NCBI RefSeq assembly: GCF_041227145.1
Contig: NZ_JBGFSP010000003.1
Span: forward strand, 1,364,001-1,428,000
Origin: Bacteroides sp. AN502(2024)
GTDB lineage: Bacteria; Bacteroidota; Bacteroidia; Bacteroidales; Bacteroidaceae
DNA: 64,000 nt
Reading direction: 5' to 3'
Part shown: one piece after another, positions 35,316 to 44,742 of the stretch
How the letters are laid out: each line of letters opens with the position of its first letter
How positions within the stretch are numbered: the first letter of the stretch is position 1
Translations under genes and position numbers: made by a program
The notes under the pieces: generated by a model
Told to the model about the DNA's origin: nothing
Database searches by the model: none
Seen by the model: the letters and a program-made list of their open reading frames with translations, nothing else

Positions 35316-36182
35316 TTATCCCAACCCCGGCCACGCTTTGGCTAAATAGGTAGCCTCGAGCACATTTTCTAAATTATCATTCAGACTCGGAAAGAAATCA
35401 ATTCCTGTCTTTTCTTCCAGTTCATCTATGGATAATGCATAGTCAACAAGCTTTATTGGTTTTGACGGTTTATTGTCAGTATGTTCCATCCAAAAGGCAA
35501 TCGCTTTGAAAGATTCTCCCTTTTTAAACAATAAAGCCATATAATAATATTTAGGAACAGGCTTGCTACGGTCACCACCTATATATTCTTTTATTTGTTC
35601 TTCCTTATCAATCGTTCCGCCTTTTACCACATATAAGGTATCTGAAGCTGTACAACTACGACCCCATGACTGCACTTGTCCTTCCAAATCCACCCAAATT
35701 CCTGTATTAAAATTGTTCCGTTGTGGACTCATATTCGTATAATAAAAGGTCTGGTCGTTGGCTTCTTGCTGATAAAGTCGGTCGGCAGAAGCGCAGAGGT
35801 GCCCTCTATCATAACCTTTTCTTCCAAAATCAGCTTGAATACGCTGATATTCCGTATCAAGAGAAGGGTCCGGAATAAATTCATTACCACGAGTTGCCCC
35901 ATCATGCAGTCTAGTTTGATTATCGAATCTGAATGCAACCCAACGAGAGTGCTTCTTACTCTTATCGTATTCCATACTGAAAGAGGTTACTTTCTGTCCT
36001 TTGAAAGTAGTAGAGTGAGTTATTAATACATCGTTTGCACCATTGCGAAGAGCGGGGAGTTCTACAATGCCGGTGGCAAAATTACTGGAGTTATTGTTAT
36101 TTTCGTCATCGCTATCGCAAGAGATACATACTAAAACATATAATACAACATTCAGCAGATATGCAAATTTATATTTCATCAT
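35316..36182 (-). CDS. DNA/RNA non-specific endonuclease (NUC1 family) lipoprotein
   Basis: The 288-residue lipoprotein has a signal with Cys near residue 22 (LVCISCDSDDE) followed by an acidic tail. The ββα-metal nuclease motif YDRGHLCASADR contains the catalytic His128, with metal-binding Asn in YYTNMSPQRNNFN. It should cleave extracellular DNA or RNA. Its ATG lies 30 bases beyond the terminator of the neighbouring operon, so it probably has its own promoter or depends on read-through. A homologue lies at 43058-44212. Confidence 0.9.
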   Translation of the reverse strand: MMKYKFAYLLNVVLYVLVCISCDSDDENNNNSSNFATGIVELPALRNGANDVLITHSTTFKGQKVTSFSMEYDKSKKHSRWVAFRFDNQTRLHDGATRGNEFIPDPSLDTEYQRIQADFGRKGYDRGHLCASADRLYQQEANDQTFYYTNMSPQRNNFNTGIWVDLEGQVQSWGRSCTASDTLYVVKGGTIDKEEQIKEYIGGDRSKPVPKYYYMALLFKKGESFKAIAFWMEHTDNKPSKPIKLVDYALSIDELEEKTGIDFFPSLNDNLENVLEATYLAKAWPGLG

Positions 36183-36211
36183 ATAACCATTATATCTATA
36201 CTAAAAGCACA

Positions 36212-36241
36212 AAAAGGAAGCCTGTAAACAGGCCTCCTTTT
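36212..36241 (-). terminator. Terminator of the receptor/OB-fold operon
   Basis: The hairpin AAAAGGA-a-GCCTG taaa CAGGC-c-TCCTTTT is flanked by A and T runs, so it can act in both directions. It follows the stop of the lamin-tail protein at 36261. Confidence 0.8.
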
Positions 36242-36260
36242 ATTACTCAAACTTAATTAA

Positions 36261-38396
36261 TTATTCCATGGTATGAGAACCTAATCCAGATATATCATTC
36301 TTAGCTAAGACCTCCCACTCTTCTGTATTAAAGACCGTAGAAGGAGCTTTTACTGTAGCCTTTCTCCTAAAAGTCTTATCCTTTGCAAAATCTGCGACAG
36401 CTTGTCCCGGTGTTTCTGAAGATGCGCCAAAAAGATCTATTAGCTTTCCATTCTTAAATAACCCTACAGGGTCATTACCATTAAAATTGATAACATCATT
36501 ATTAACAATAGCTTCTCCAGCATAAACAGTAGCCTGGCTGTTTTTATATATAATAACAGACTTGGAAGCGAGCGAACCACTTAAAGTAACTTCTTTAGTC
36601 CACGTCCCTTTACCATCTTGTTCCAGTTTTAACACATAAGAAGATAAATCGATTGATTGACTAGTTGGATTGTAAATTTCTATATATTTATTATAAGAAG
36701 AACCTTCTACATATTCAGAAATAAATAGTTCACCTGTACTTGGTTCCGGTTCAGTTCCACCACCTTCACCTGTACCATATTTCACATTGTCAATTTGGTA
36801 TGTAGGCAAACTCTTATTTACACCTGTACTTACAACTATATATTGGAATCCAACAAACCCCACTTTACCATTATAACTGCTCAAATCAACATTGATATCT
36901 TTCACCCATGCAAAATTAGTTCCCGAAGTAGGAATCTGATTAACTGAGATTTCATTTCTAATAACCTTTCCATTAGCCTCCTTCTGTAAAAAGAAGACTT
37001 TCAGTGTCATACCTTCTTTCCAATTTGCTCCGGCACAGTCAAATGTAAATTTATTAGCCGAATTAACAGTAAAGGCAGGAGTGATAAACCATGCCTCCAT
37101 TGTTACATCAGCAGCTACATTATAAGGGGTTGCTTTAATATATTTATCGCTTTTATAGGTTCCAGTTTGCCAAATATTAGTCGCTTGAATAGCCTTATTA
37201 ATCCACCCGTCCAAACTATAATTCTGGTTCTGTGTTGTGATGTCTTCAAAGTTCGCTTCAAAAGTTGTTTTAGGGTTAGAAGCATCTAATCCAAACGGGT
37301 CATCACCAGCAGGAGCTTCAGTTCCGCCACCTTCGCCATACACAATGTCATCAATTCCATAAGTCTGTACCTCTTCACCTCGTGTTGCTATATACTGGAA
37401 ACCGATAAAACCATTCTGTCCAGCATAAGTACTTAGAGCTACCTTTAAATCACCTGTCCATTGATACGCACCGGTAGTAGGAATATCAGTAACAGATATT
37501 TCATGACGTTCCATTTTACCATCTTTCATCTGCAAGAAGAATACCTTCAAAGACATTGTTTCAGAATACTTATTTACAGTAGCTTTAAAAGTAAATTGCT
37601 TTTCCGCACTAACAGTAAAGTAAGGAGTCACAAACCAATATTCTGCTGTCTCACCACTATTTACCCCATAAGTTGAAGCTGCCAAATATTTTTGAGAAGT
37701 AAAAATGCTTCCTTGCCATACTCTCGTTCCTTTTACGGCCTTGTTAATCCAACCGACTTTTGAATAATCTTTTTGATGTTCAACATCTGAAAAGTCGTTA
37801 GAAAAATCAGTCAACGGAGCTACTGAAGTATCCAATCCCAAAGGATTATTCGGGTCTAGTTCTTCTCCACCGCCTTGTTCTTCACCAATCCCCTTATTAT
37901 TAAATACTGCTGCTGTCGTATTAATCAATGCTGCCTTACCAAAACCGGCATTCAACTCACCTTGAATCAATAAGACTCCTCCCTGATTTTCAGGATGGTC
38001 TTTCAGATTTAAAGCAGTAGACAGAGCACTTCCATTCTTTATTTTTACCGGCAAGCATTTGCTTTCATTAGTTTCATCAGGACTTTCAGCAATGAGCACA
38101 TTAGATGTGATATTAAAAGGAGCAGTAAAGCTGGCTTTATTGCCTGCAAATTCTCCTTTATCATCATATACATTTTCTATAGCACCCACAATATATCCTT
38201 GCACCCAAGCAATAGAACCGTCTTGTTTTTTCTGCGCTGCTTCAATATTATATGGATTCTCTTTTGTACCATCACCCGTCAATCCCGGGACATCACCTTC
38301 TCCCAATATATCGTAAGGAGCCGGTACATCACTACATGAACTAAATGTAAACACCGCAAGCAGTGTCAAGAATAAAGCATTTAGAATCTTTTTCAT
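36261..38396 (-). CDS. OB-fold / duplicated choice-of-anchor J / lamin-tail lipoprotein
   Basis: The 711-residue lipoprotein (lipobox FSSC) starts with an OB-fold-like domain (about 40-170, GTKENPYNIEAAQK, AWVQGYIVGAIEN). Two tandem copies of a jelly-roll module follow (about 190-350 and 370-545), each containing GWINKA, MSLKVFFLQ or MTLKVFFLQ, and GFVGFQYI. It ends with a lamin-tail domain (about 555-660, ISEYVEGSSYNKYIEIYNP). Lamin-tail and OB-fold modules occur in secreted Bacteroidetes nucleases, so nucleic-acid binding at the surface is likely. No catalytic motif is visible. It is last in the receptor operon. Confidence 0.82.
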   Translation of the reverse strand: MKKILNALFLTLLAVFTFSSCSDVPAPYDILGEGDVPGLTGDGTKENPYNIEAAQKKQDGSIAWVQGYIVGAIENVYDDKGEFAGNKASFTAPFNITSNVLIAESPDETNESKCLPVKIKNGSALSTALNLKDHPENQGGVLLIQGELNAGFGKAALINTTAAVFNNKGIGEEQGGGEELDPNNPLGLDTSVAPLTDFSNDFSDVEHQKDYSKVGWINKAVKGTRVWQGSIFTSQKYLAASTYGVNSGETAEYWFVTPYFTVSAEKQFTFKATVNKYSETMSLKVFFLQMKDGKMERHEISVTDIPTTGAYQWTGDLKVALSTYAGQNGFIGFQYIATRGEEVQTYGIDDIVYGEGGGTEAPAGDDPFGLDASNPKTTFEANFEDITTQNQNYSLDGWINKAIQATNIWQTGTYKSDKYIKATPYNVAADVTMEAWFITPAFTVNSANKFTFDCAGANWKEGMTLKVFFLQKEANGKVIRNEISVNQIPTSGTNFAWVKDINVDLSSYNGKVGFVGFQYIVVSTGVNKSLPTYQIDNVKYGTGEGGGTEPEPSTGELFISEYVEGSSYNKYIEIYNPTSQSIDLSSYVLKLEQDGKGTWTKEVTLSGSLASKSVIIYKNSQATVYAGEAIVNNDVINFNGNDPVGLFKNGKLIDLFGASSETPGQAVADFAKDKTFRRKATVKAPSTVFNTEEWEVLAKNDISGLGSHTME

Positions 38397-38416
38397 AATT
38401 ATATGTGTTTATTGAA

Positions 38417-39259
38417 TTAATTATTTCGTTTGATATCGTTCAAAGTGCGGACAATAACCTCCCACTGATTATTGTAACGCAACAGAATACCTGTAATATT
38501 TACACTGCCTTGCGGCATCACTTCCAACGAGAAGTTTGCATAAGCACTAGTATAAAGGAATAAGCTACTTCCACTCTGTGTACCGTCGGCATACGTAAAA
38601 TAACGTTTCACAGAACCTTCATCTCCCGGAGCGTAAGTAGCTGTTCCATCCGCTTCGGAAAGTTTCACATTTTTGAAAGTAACCAATACCGGAGCTTCTT
38701 TCAAGTCTATAGCTTTAAGATCGGCAGGAGTGGAAATCTCAATCGGTGTCAGTTCCGGATAGTATAATTTAGGTTCATTAATCAAACGTACATGTTGCTT
38801 CCAGACATACTCAGGCATACGGCCTACAGAATTATTATAAACTGTTCCAATCTGTGCCTGTTTACGATAGCTACCTATCTGCAAACCTTTACAGTCGATT
38901 ACCACTTTCTGTCCTACCGGGCAGAAGGCATACAATCCGGTTGCATTGACACCGATAACGATAGCACCCGTTTCGTCTGCGACCACCAGCTTCTTGTACA
39001 GGTTTCCACTTTCGTCATCGCAAGTGATCACTCCTTCAATACGCGTTTCCTCTTCGATAGTCGTATAAGTGTCTTTATCTGTATCAATAAAGTCATTGTA
39101 TTTCTCTTTCAATGCAGCGATTGAAATCGTGCGCCCTTCCGGAATCGAATTATTGCCATACGCATTTCCCGTCACCGGATCATCATAGTTCTCACAGGAA
39201 GTGAGCCCTGCGCCACATAGCAGCAATCCGGCACATAATATAGATAGTAATTTCTTCAT
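38417..39259 (-). CDS. DUF5689-type OB-fold lipoprotein
   Basis: The start is set at ATG 39259 because a lipoprotein signal begins there (lipobox LTSC), giving 280 residues. The DUF5689 domain covers about 40-200 (EETRIEGVITCDDESGNLYK, GQKVVIDCKGLQIGSYRK). A second OB-like half ends SVNITGILLRYNNQWEVIVR. This domain commonly accompanies extracellular nucleases and TonB receptors and is thought to bind nucleic acid or its products; the function is inferred. It lies between the receptor gene and the lamin-tail gene with short gaps (47 and 20 bases). Confidence 0.82.
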   Translation of the reverse strand: MKKLLSILCAGLLLCGAGLTSCENYDDPVTGNAYGNNSIPEGRTISIAALKEKYNDFIDTDKDTYTTIEEETRIEGVITCDDESGNLYKKLVVADETGAIVIGVNATGLYAFCPVGQKVVIDCKGLQIGSYRKQAQIGTVYNNSVGRMPEYVWKQHVRLINEPKLYYPELTPIEISTPADLKAIDLKEAPVLVTFKNVKLSEADGTATYAPGDEGSVKRYFTYADGTQSGSSLFLYTSAYANFSLEVMPQGSVNITGILLRYNNQWEVIVRTLNDIKRNN

Positions 39260-39306
39260 AATTGTTTCTTCCTTTCTTATTGTTTTGGATTGATAACTAC
39301 ACATTC

Positions 39307-41835
39307 TTAAAATCTATAGCCAATGTTCAAGAAAGCATTGAACGGGAATGCGTAGAAATACTTAGAGTTTTTGGAAAACTTGTAAATACGTGCGTCACCG
39401 TCTTTGTAATTGTCATCACGGTTCTGCTCGAAACCGCCTGTACGCAAATCTGTATTGTTCAATATATTAGTCAGACTCAAGTTAAGACTAATGCTCTTTC
39501 CATTGCGCAAACGGATATATTTTCCAATAGAAGCATCCAACATAAATCCGCCATCCAGTTTCTCCTGACCCGGTATATTGAGAACCGGATTTCCATTAGC
39601 ATCCACACCGGCACCGCTTTTATCCAAGACACTGCCCAGACGACGATAGCTTGAGAAATCGATATATACACGATCATAATAGTTTCCGGTCAAATTGAAG
39701 AACCAGCCATTTACGTTATAATCCAAAGCAAGGCTATAAGCAGAGAGCGGAGTGCCATTCGCACGCATACCTTCAGTATAAACACGGTCGTTCTTTGATT
39801 CGTTCTCACTTTCATACGTCATTACAGCATCCGGATTATTGATATACTTAGCCTCGCTCCAAGTACCGATAGCTGTCAATGAAAGTTCACTTGTCAGTTT
39901 AAAAGTAGCCGCAGCCTCTATTCCCCAATGTTCCTTTTCAATGCCGTTCATTGACAGATAAGTGAAACGTGCTTCGCTATCATTATAGAAAGCATCCATC
40001 TCTACCTGATTCTGGAAACGAGTATAGTAACCTGTCAGACGTCCCATCACCCATGAAGCATTGAAGTTGTAAGTCAAATCACCGCCAATGATACGCTCGG
40101 TTTTCAGGTCTCTCACAAAGTCATTCTTAATACGCGGAGCGATAAATGAGTTATAAGCCAACGGTGCACGTTCTTCATATCCGGCGTTCAGTGTAAAAGA
40201 ATGGTTACCATTAATCGCCCAATTCAAACCGGCTTTTACACCTCCTTCGAGGAACTTCGCCGTACCGCTGCTACCAAGTGATTTCAACGGAGCACGTCCG
40301 TTTCTCATCAATCCGTCACGAAACATTTGTGTAGATCCGATCTTACCGGAAACAAAATAATTTAATGATCTGCCATTATTACCCTGATAACGTACCCATG
40401 CGCTCTGCTTATTCACATAGATATTATAGTCATAGCCGAATTTATCACCCTCACCGATACGACGGTTAGGATTATCAAGGTCATTCTGCACCATGCCGGA
40501 GCTAGCTCCATGGTCACGTACAGCAAACTTATCGACATCCGTATAAAGCTGTCCGCCCAGCAAGTCTTTCATTTTTTTGTAATGCATACCTTTCGTTGTA
40601 TTCACGGCAATCCCTGCAACGTAACTATTACGTTCATTCCATTGATGATTGAATACAGAACTCAAGTTGAAAGCCAACTGATCTTCATGACGCTCTTCCA
40701 CATAATAAAGTGTCTCTTTGCCTAATGCATTTGCCTGTTTATTGGCAAAATAAAGAGCATCCCAATCTAACTGACGATAAGCTTTATTGTTCTTCCAATT
40801 ATTGGTCACCTCATTAAACTGCTGCAGCTCATCGGCAGTAGGAACAGATTCCCACACGTCGAAGATGGAGCTGGGCAACTTTTTATAATAATCCGGGCGC
40901 GGATCGGCTGCGTTACCATTCCAACCCAAAGCACTTTTGCCATAATTGGAATATTTGAATCCGGCACTCGTCACTAACTTCTTATTATCATCAATGGTGA
41001 AATTCCATGAAGCAATAGCCGATGGCTCGAACTGACGTACAATACGTGCATTTCGTTTTTCTCCATTCTGATATCCCCAGTTCGGATTATAATAATGACT
41101 GTTTGCTAAATAATAAGCTTCTTCGGTTGCCGCCATTTGCTGCCCTCTCTCTGTCGGTGTTCCCCAAGTTGCCAAAGAGAGACTATGACGATCGTTGAAC
41201 ACTTTCTCAGCACCGAGGAAATAAGATAGAGAGTTGTACTTGATGCCTTCAATATTTCCCTCGTTACCCCAACGATATCCCAATGAACCGGTAAATGCCC
41301 ATCCATTATTCATCAGACCTGTAGAATAAGTATATATTCCACGCAAGATATAGTTGCGGTTACTACCTGATAAAGTTAGTTTTGAACCGGCCGCATATTG
41401 GCTGGCACGTAAATTGATATTGGAAGCTCCCCCTATAGCTCCGAAAGTAAAGTTGTTAATTTCGAAAGGACCGATCCCTTCCTTATTACGGGTAACATCG
41501 TTTAATCCTCCTATTAATCCGTAACTGAACCGTCCTGTTTCTGCATCATTAAACTGCACCCCATTGATATACATGTCACTATACTGGGAATCATATCCCC
41601 TCACACGAAATCTCATTGGGCTAAACAGATAACCTACATTTGACAGATAAACATCATTGTTAGAGGTGACCAATGCAGATGTGCTCTGTGCTGCATCATC
41701 ATCCTCATTCAATTGTGATTCTGTAAACATGAAAGAAGCATTGTCCTCACGAGCGTTTTGCTTTGCTTTTTGCTGTGCAAAAAGTGCTGGCATTAAGCAA
41801 ATTAGCACGATCGATAACCCTAGTCGTTGTTTCAT
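39307..41835 (-). CDS. TonB-dependent receptor of the nuclease locus
   Basis: The 842-residue protein has a signal peptide ending LFAQQ and a TonB plug (about 55-170, YLFSPMRFRVRGYDSQYSD and FTFGAIGGASNINLRASQ). A large barrel ends in the outer-membrane signature FNAFLNIGYRF. It lacks the SusC carboxypeptidase-like domain and has no SusD. The downstream OB-fold lipoproteins and neighbouring nucleases suggest it imports nucleic-acid breakdown products, such as oligonucleotides, nucleosides or phosphate esters. It is first in the leftward operon and diverges from the rightward nuclease operon. Confidence 0.88.
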   Translation of the reverse strand: MKQRLGLSIVLICLMPALFAQQKAKQNAREDNASFMFTESQLNEDDDAAQSTSALVTSNNDVYLSNVGYLFSPMRFRVRGYDSQYSDMYINGVQFNDAETGRFSYGLIGGLNDVTRNKEGIGPFEINNFTFGAIGGASNINLRASQYAAGSKLTLSGSNRNYILRGIYTYSTGLMNNGWAFTGSLGYRWGNEGNIEGIKYNSLSYFLGAEKVFNDRHSLSLATWGTPTERGQQMAATEEAYYLANSHYYNPNWGYQNGEKRNARIVRQFEPSAIASWNFTIDDNKKLVTSAGFKYSNYGKSALGWNGNAADPRPDYYKKLPSSIFDVWESVPTADELQQFNEVTNNWKNNKAYRQLDWDALYFANKQANALGKETLYYVEERHEDQLAFNLSSVFNHQWNERNSYVAGIAVNTTKGMHYKKMKDLLGGQLYTDVDKFAVRDHGASSGMVQNDLDNPNRRIGEGDKFGYDYNIYVNKQSAWVRYQGNNGRSLNYFVSGKIGSTQMFRDGLMRNGRAPLKSLGSSGTAKFLEGGVKAGLNWAINGNHSFTLNAGYEERAPLAYNSFIAPRIKNDFVRDLKTERIIGGDLTYNFNASWVMGRLTGYYTRFQNQVEMDAFYNDSEARFTYLSMNGIEKEHWGIEAAATFKLTSELSLTAIGTWSEAKYINNPDAVMTYESENESKNDRVYTEGMRANGTPLSAYSLALDYNVNGWFFNLTGNYYDRVYIDFSSYRRLGSVLDKSGAGVDANGNPVLNIPGQEKLDGGFMLDASIGKYIRLRNGKSISLNLSLTNILNNTDLRTGGFEQNRDDNYKDGDARIYKFSKNSKYFYAFPFNAFLNIGYRF

Positions 41836-41987
41836 AATTTAATTTATATTAATGTTAATTGGTCTTTCTAGTTGCAACACAAATGAAATAAGTTTCTATG
41901 CAAAATAACAAAGAATTTTATGAATAACAATGTTTCTTACAAAAAAAGTAGCTAGTAAAGGTGATTTTTCCGTTTTCTTTTTAGATA

Positions 41988-42007
41988 TTTGTCATACAAA
42001 TGACAAA
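41988..42007 (+). promoter_or_regulatory. Palindromic operator candidate between the divergent nuclease-locus operons
   Basis: TTTGTCAT acaa ATGACAAA is a perfect 8-base inverted repeat with a 4-base spacer. It lies 29 bases upstream of the EEP nuclease ATG and about 150 bases upstream of the receptor ATG. Its place suits a repressor or activator shared by both operons. I do not recognise the regulator. Confidence 0.5.
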
Positions 42008-42035
42008 TTATCCACTTTTAAAATCAATTTTAAAG

Positions 42036-43061
42036 ATGAAAAAAAGCTTAATGACTTTAGGTGTACTCGCTCTTTTCGTCCTCATGGCCTACGGACAGGA
42101 AAAGAAATTTGCCCTCTACAGTGTAGCGTTCTACAATATGGAGAATTTGTTTGATACCATTCACGATGAAGGTAAGAATGACTACGAGTATCTTCCTAAC
42201 GGTACTAATCAATGGAATACGATGAAGTATAAGGCTAAGCTGAAAAACATGTCGGAAATATTGAGTATGTTAAGTACCGACAAGTTGCCAATGGGGCCTG
42301 CCATTATCGGCGTTTCCGAAATCGAAAATTACAAAGTATTGGAAGACATACTGAAACAACCTGCTTTAGCGGACAGAGGTTACCGGTATGTTCACCACGA
42401 AGGAGAAGACAAACGGGGTGTGGACTGTGCTTTTTTCTATAACCCCAAACTGTTTGAACTGACAAATAGCAAGCTCGTACCTTATGTATATATCAATGAC
42501 ACAGTACATAAGACGCGCGGCTTCCTAATTGCCAGCGGTAATATGGCAGGAGAGAAGATGCACTTTATCGTCAATCACTGGCCTTCGAGAGCTGCTGCTT
42601 CTCCGGCACGTGAACGTGCGGGAGAGCAGGTTAGAGCTATCAAAGACTCACTATTAAGAGAAGACTCCACGGCCAAAATTGTGATCATGGGGGATATGAA
42701 CGATGATCCGATGAATAAAAGTATGGCTGTATCACTTGGGGCTAAACGGAAGCCTGCTGATGTAGAATCCACAGACTTGTACAATCCTTGGTGGGATACG
42801 TTGAAGAAAGGATACGGAACTCTGATGTACAAAGGTAAATGGAATTTGTTCGATCAAATCGTATTTACCGGAAATCTATTAGGCACTGACCGCAACACAC
42901 TGAAGTTCTACAAACATGAAATCTTCCGCCGCGATTTTATGTTCCAAAAAGAAGGGAAATACAAAGGATATCCTAAACGGACGCAAGCAGGCGGTGTATG
43001 GCTAAACGGATATAGCGACCACTTGCCTACTATTATTTATCTAATTAAAGAAGTGAAATGA
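42036..43061 (+). CDS. Exported endonuclease/exonuclease/phosphatase (EEP) family protein
   Basis: ATG 42036 is preferred over the upstream ATG at 42000 because a signal peptide starts there (MKKSLMTLGVLALFVLM); this gives 341 residues. The DNase I-like fold shows SVAFYNMENLFDT, AIIGVSEIEN, the general-base region VNHWPSR, IVIMGDMNDDP and YSDHLP. All metal and catalytic positions are present. It should hydrolyse phosphodiester bonds in the periplasm or outside the cell. It overlaps the downstream NUC1 gene by four bases. Confidence 0.9.
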   Translation: MKKSLMTLGVLALFVLMAYGQEKKFALYSVAFYNMENLFDTIHDEGKNDYEYLPNGTNQWNTMKYKAKLKNMSEILSMLSTDKLPMGPAIIGVSEIENYKVLEDILKQPALADRGYRYVHHEGEDKRGVDCAFFYNPKLFELTNSKLVPYVYINDTVHKTRGFLIASGNMAGEKMHFIVNHWPSRAAASPARERAGEQVRAIKDSLLREDSTAKIVIMGDMNDDPMNKSMAVSLGAKRKPADVESTDLYNPWWDTLKKGYGTLMYKGKWNLFDQIVFTGNLLGTDRNTLKFYKHEIFRRDFMFQKEGKYKGYPKRTQAGGVWLNGYSDHLPTIIYLIKEVK

Positions 43062-44212
43062 CAAAAGCATTATTTAAACTATTCATCCTGTTCATAACTT
43101 GTAGCACAGTAATCTCATGTAGTGAACAGGATCGTCCCGAAATCCCCAATAACCCGGGCAATACGAATCAAGGAATCGCCTCTATTGACCAAACGCAAAT
43201 CAATGGAAACGGAGGCGGATTTATCATTCGCGTAAAAGCCGATGGTGCATGGCAGGCTTCAAGCAGTGAGACTTGGTGTACATTGAGCAGAACATCCGGC
43301 AATGGAAACGGTTCTATCAGCGGATACATAAAAGCAAATACCGGAGCTGAACGAAGTGTCATTATTACAATCATAGCGGGAAAAGAAAAAGCAGAGTTTA
43401 CACTCAAACAATTAGCCGGCAATGGCTCGAATCCTGATCCTGCTCCAGAACCGGATCCCGAAAAGCCTTCGGGATATGCAGGAAGAATCGAAATTCCTAA
43501 ACTGAAAGGTGGAAGCATGAACATTTTTCATACCTGGACAACTACAGAGAATGGAAAAAAGACTGTCACTTACAGTTATGAATACGATTGTACGAAAAAA
43601 CATGTACGTTGGGTAGCATTGACTTTTGACAATGTGACTTCTCAAAAGAATGTGGATCGTAAAGACGATTATAAACCAGATACTAATATTCCGGCACAAT
43701 ACAGGACTGACAAAAAAGACTACTACTCACCGTATAATAGAGGACACATGGTAGCTTCAAGTGACAGATTATATAGCCGTGAAGCAAATAGTCAGACATT
43801 CTATTATTCTAATATCAGTCCGCAACTAATAACCGGATTCAACCAAGGTGGAAGTACTTGGGATGCGATAGAGAACAAAGTACAGGAGTGGGCAAAGGTA
43901 TCAAATCCTCAAGATACAACTTACATTGTGAAAGGAACATCCATAGATTATGCGATACTGGAAACAAGTACGTATGGCGTCAAGATACCTAAATATTACT
44001 TCAGTACAATCTTATCTTACAAGAATGGACAGTACAAAGCTATTGGATTTTATATAGAGCACAAAAGCGACAAATCAAAAAATATTAAAGCATGTGCAAA
44101 ATCTATCGATGAGTTAGAATCCATAACCGGGCTTGATTTCTATCATAATCTACCTGATGAGATCGAGACAACAGTAGAGACAAATTACAAAGAGAGCGAC
44201 TGGTCTTGGTAA
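43058..44212 (+). CDS. NUC1-family DNA/RNA endonuclease lipoprotein with BACON-like domain
   Basis: The 384-residue lipoprotein (lipobox VISC) carries a BACON-like Ig domain (about 40-125, GGFIIRVKADGAWQASSSET) and a proline-rich linker (DPAPEPDPEKPSG). The ββα nuclease domain has catalytic His230 in YNRGHMVASSDR and Asn in YYSNISPQ. It is a larger relative of the nuclease at 35316. The ATGA overlap with the EEP gene shows translational coupling. Two nucleases with different folds in one operon suggest sequential digestion of extracellular nucleic acid. Confidence 0.9.
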   Translation: MTKALFKLFILFITCSTVISCSEQDRPEIPNNPGNTNQGIASIDQTQINGNGGGFIIRVKADGAWQASSSETWCTLSRTSGNGNGSISGYIKANTGAERSVIITIIAGKEKAEFTLKQLAGNGSNPDPAPEPDPEKPSGYAGRIEIPKLKGGSMNIFHTWTTTENGKKTVTYSYEYDCTKKHVRWVALTFDNVTSQKNVDRKDDYKPDTNIPAQYRTDKKDYYSPYNRGHMVASSDRLYSREANSQTFYYSNISPQLITGFNQGGSTWDAIENKVQEWAKVSNPQDTTYIVKGTSIDYAILETSTYGVKIPKYYFSTILSYKNGQYKAIGFYIEHKSDKSKNIKACAKSIDELESITGLDFYHNLPDEIETTVETNYKESDWSW

Positions 44213-44273
44213 AAAGATACATTCGCTATAAATATTCAGGAAGAAGTATCAAAACACCTGAAAGTCTTTTTTC

Positions 44274-44317
44274 ATAGCACAGATTTTGCAGATTTAGGAT
44301 CTGCTCATCTGTGCTAT
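44274..44317. terminator. Strong nested hairpin after the nuclease operon
   Basis: The outer arms ATAGCACAGAT / ATCTGTGCTAT (11 of 11) enclose inner arms GCAGAT / ATCTGC. No long T run follows, so it may be a factor-assisted terminator or a dispersed palindromic repeat of the CACAGAT type. Confidence 0.5.
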
Positions 44318-44406
44318 TTGCATCTAAAAAAAGAACAGATTAATGGGGCAATTTACTTTTGACCTTACACACTGAGAAGTTTTCTTGCCAACCAATCAGA
44401 AACCAT

Positions 44407-44640
44407 TCATTCTTCATCGTCCAACAAACATCTCCACACCGGCACCACCCGAATCGTCTTCTCTCCTTCTACGATGATCTCCTCTTCGTCTCTGGTAATA
44501 ATACACCAATCATCCACTACCACATTTTCTGCCAGTTTCAGTAATGCGTTTACTTCTCGTTTTCGAGTCTCCGGATCTTTTAAACTATATGATACTTGTA
44601 TTGCCTTATGCACTTCATCCAGATAAAAATCTATTTTCAT
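44407..44640 (-). pseudogene. C-terminal remnant of a DUF4143-type ATPase
   Basis: The 77-codon frame reads IDFYLDEVHKAIQVSYSLKD and PETRKREVNALLKLAENV. This matches the C-terminal end typical of AAA_14/DUF4143 ATPases (IQVSYSL followed by T-x-RE). No P-loop part exists upstream, so it is most likely a leftover 3' end rather than a complete small protein. Its ATG falls inside the left arm of a 16-base inverted repeat, which could mark the break point. Confidence 0.6.
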
Positions 44641-44687
44641 CGAATATAGTCGATAGAAACAGTTGTATTTTATCGATTATATTCGAT
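44639..44687. repeat. 16-base inverted repeat beside the ATPase remnant
   Basis: ATCGAATATAGTCGAT (44639-44654) and ATCGATTATATTCGAT (44672-44687) pair at 15 of 16 positions with a 17-base spacer. It could be an operator of the lost ATPase gene or a recombination site. Confidence 0.65.
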
Positions 44688-44742
44688 GAAACAACAATTC
44701 CTTAGAATTAGAGCCTATGAAAAATAGTTTATCACTTCATCT

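Noticed and set aside
44221..44406. Possible small RNA gene at the nested hairpin
   Set aside because: There is a hairpin but no promoter box or T-run terminator to support an RNA gene.
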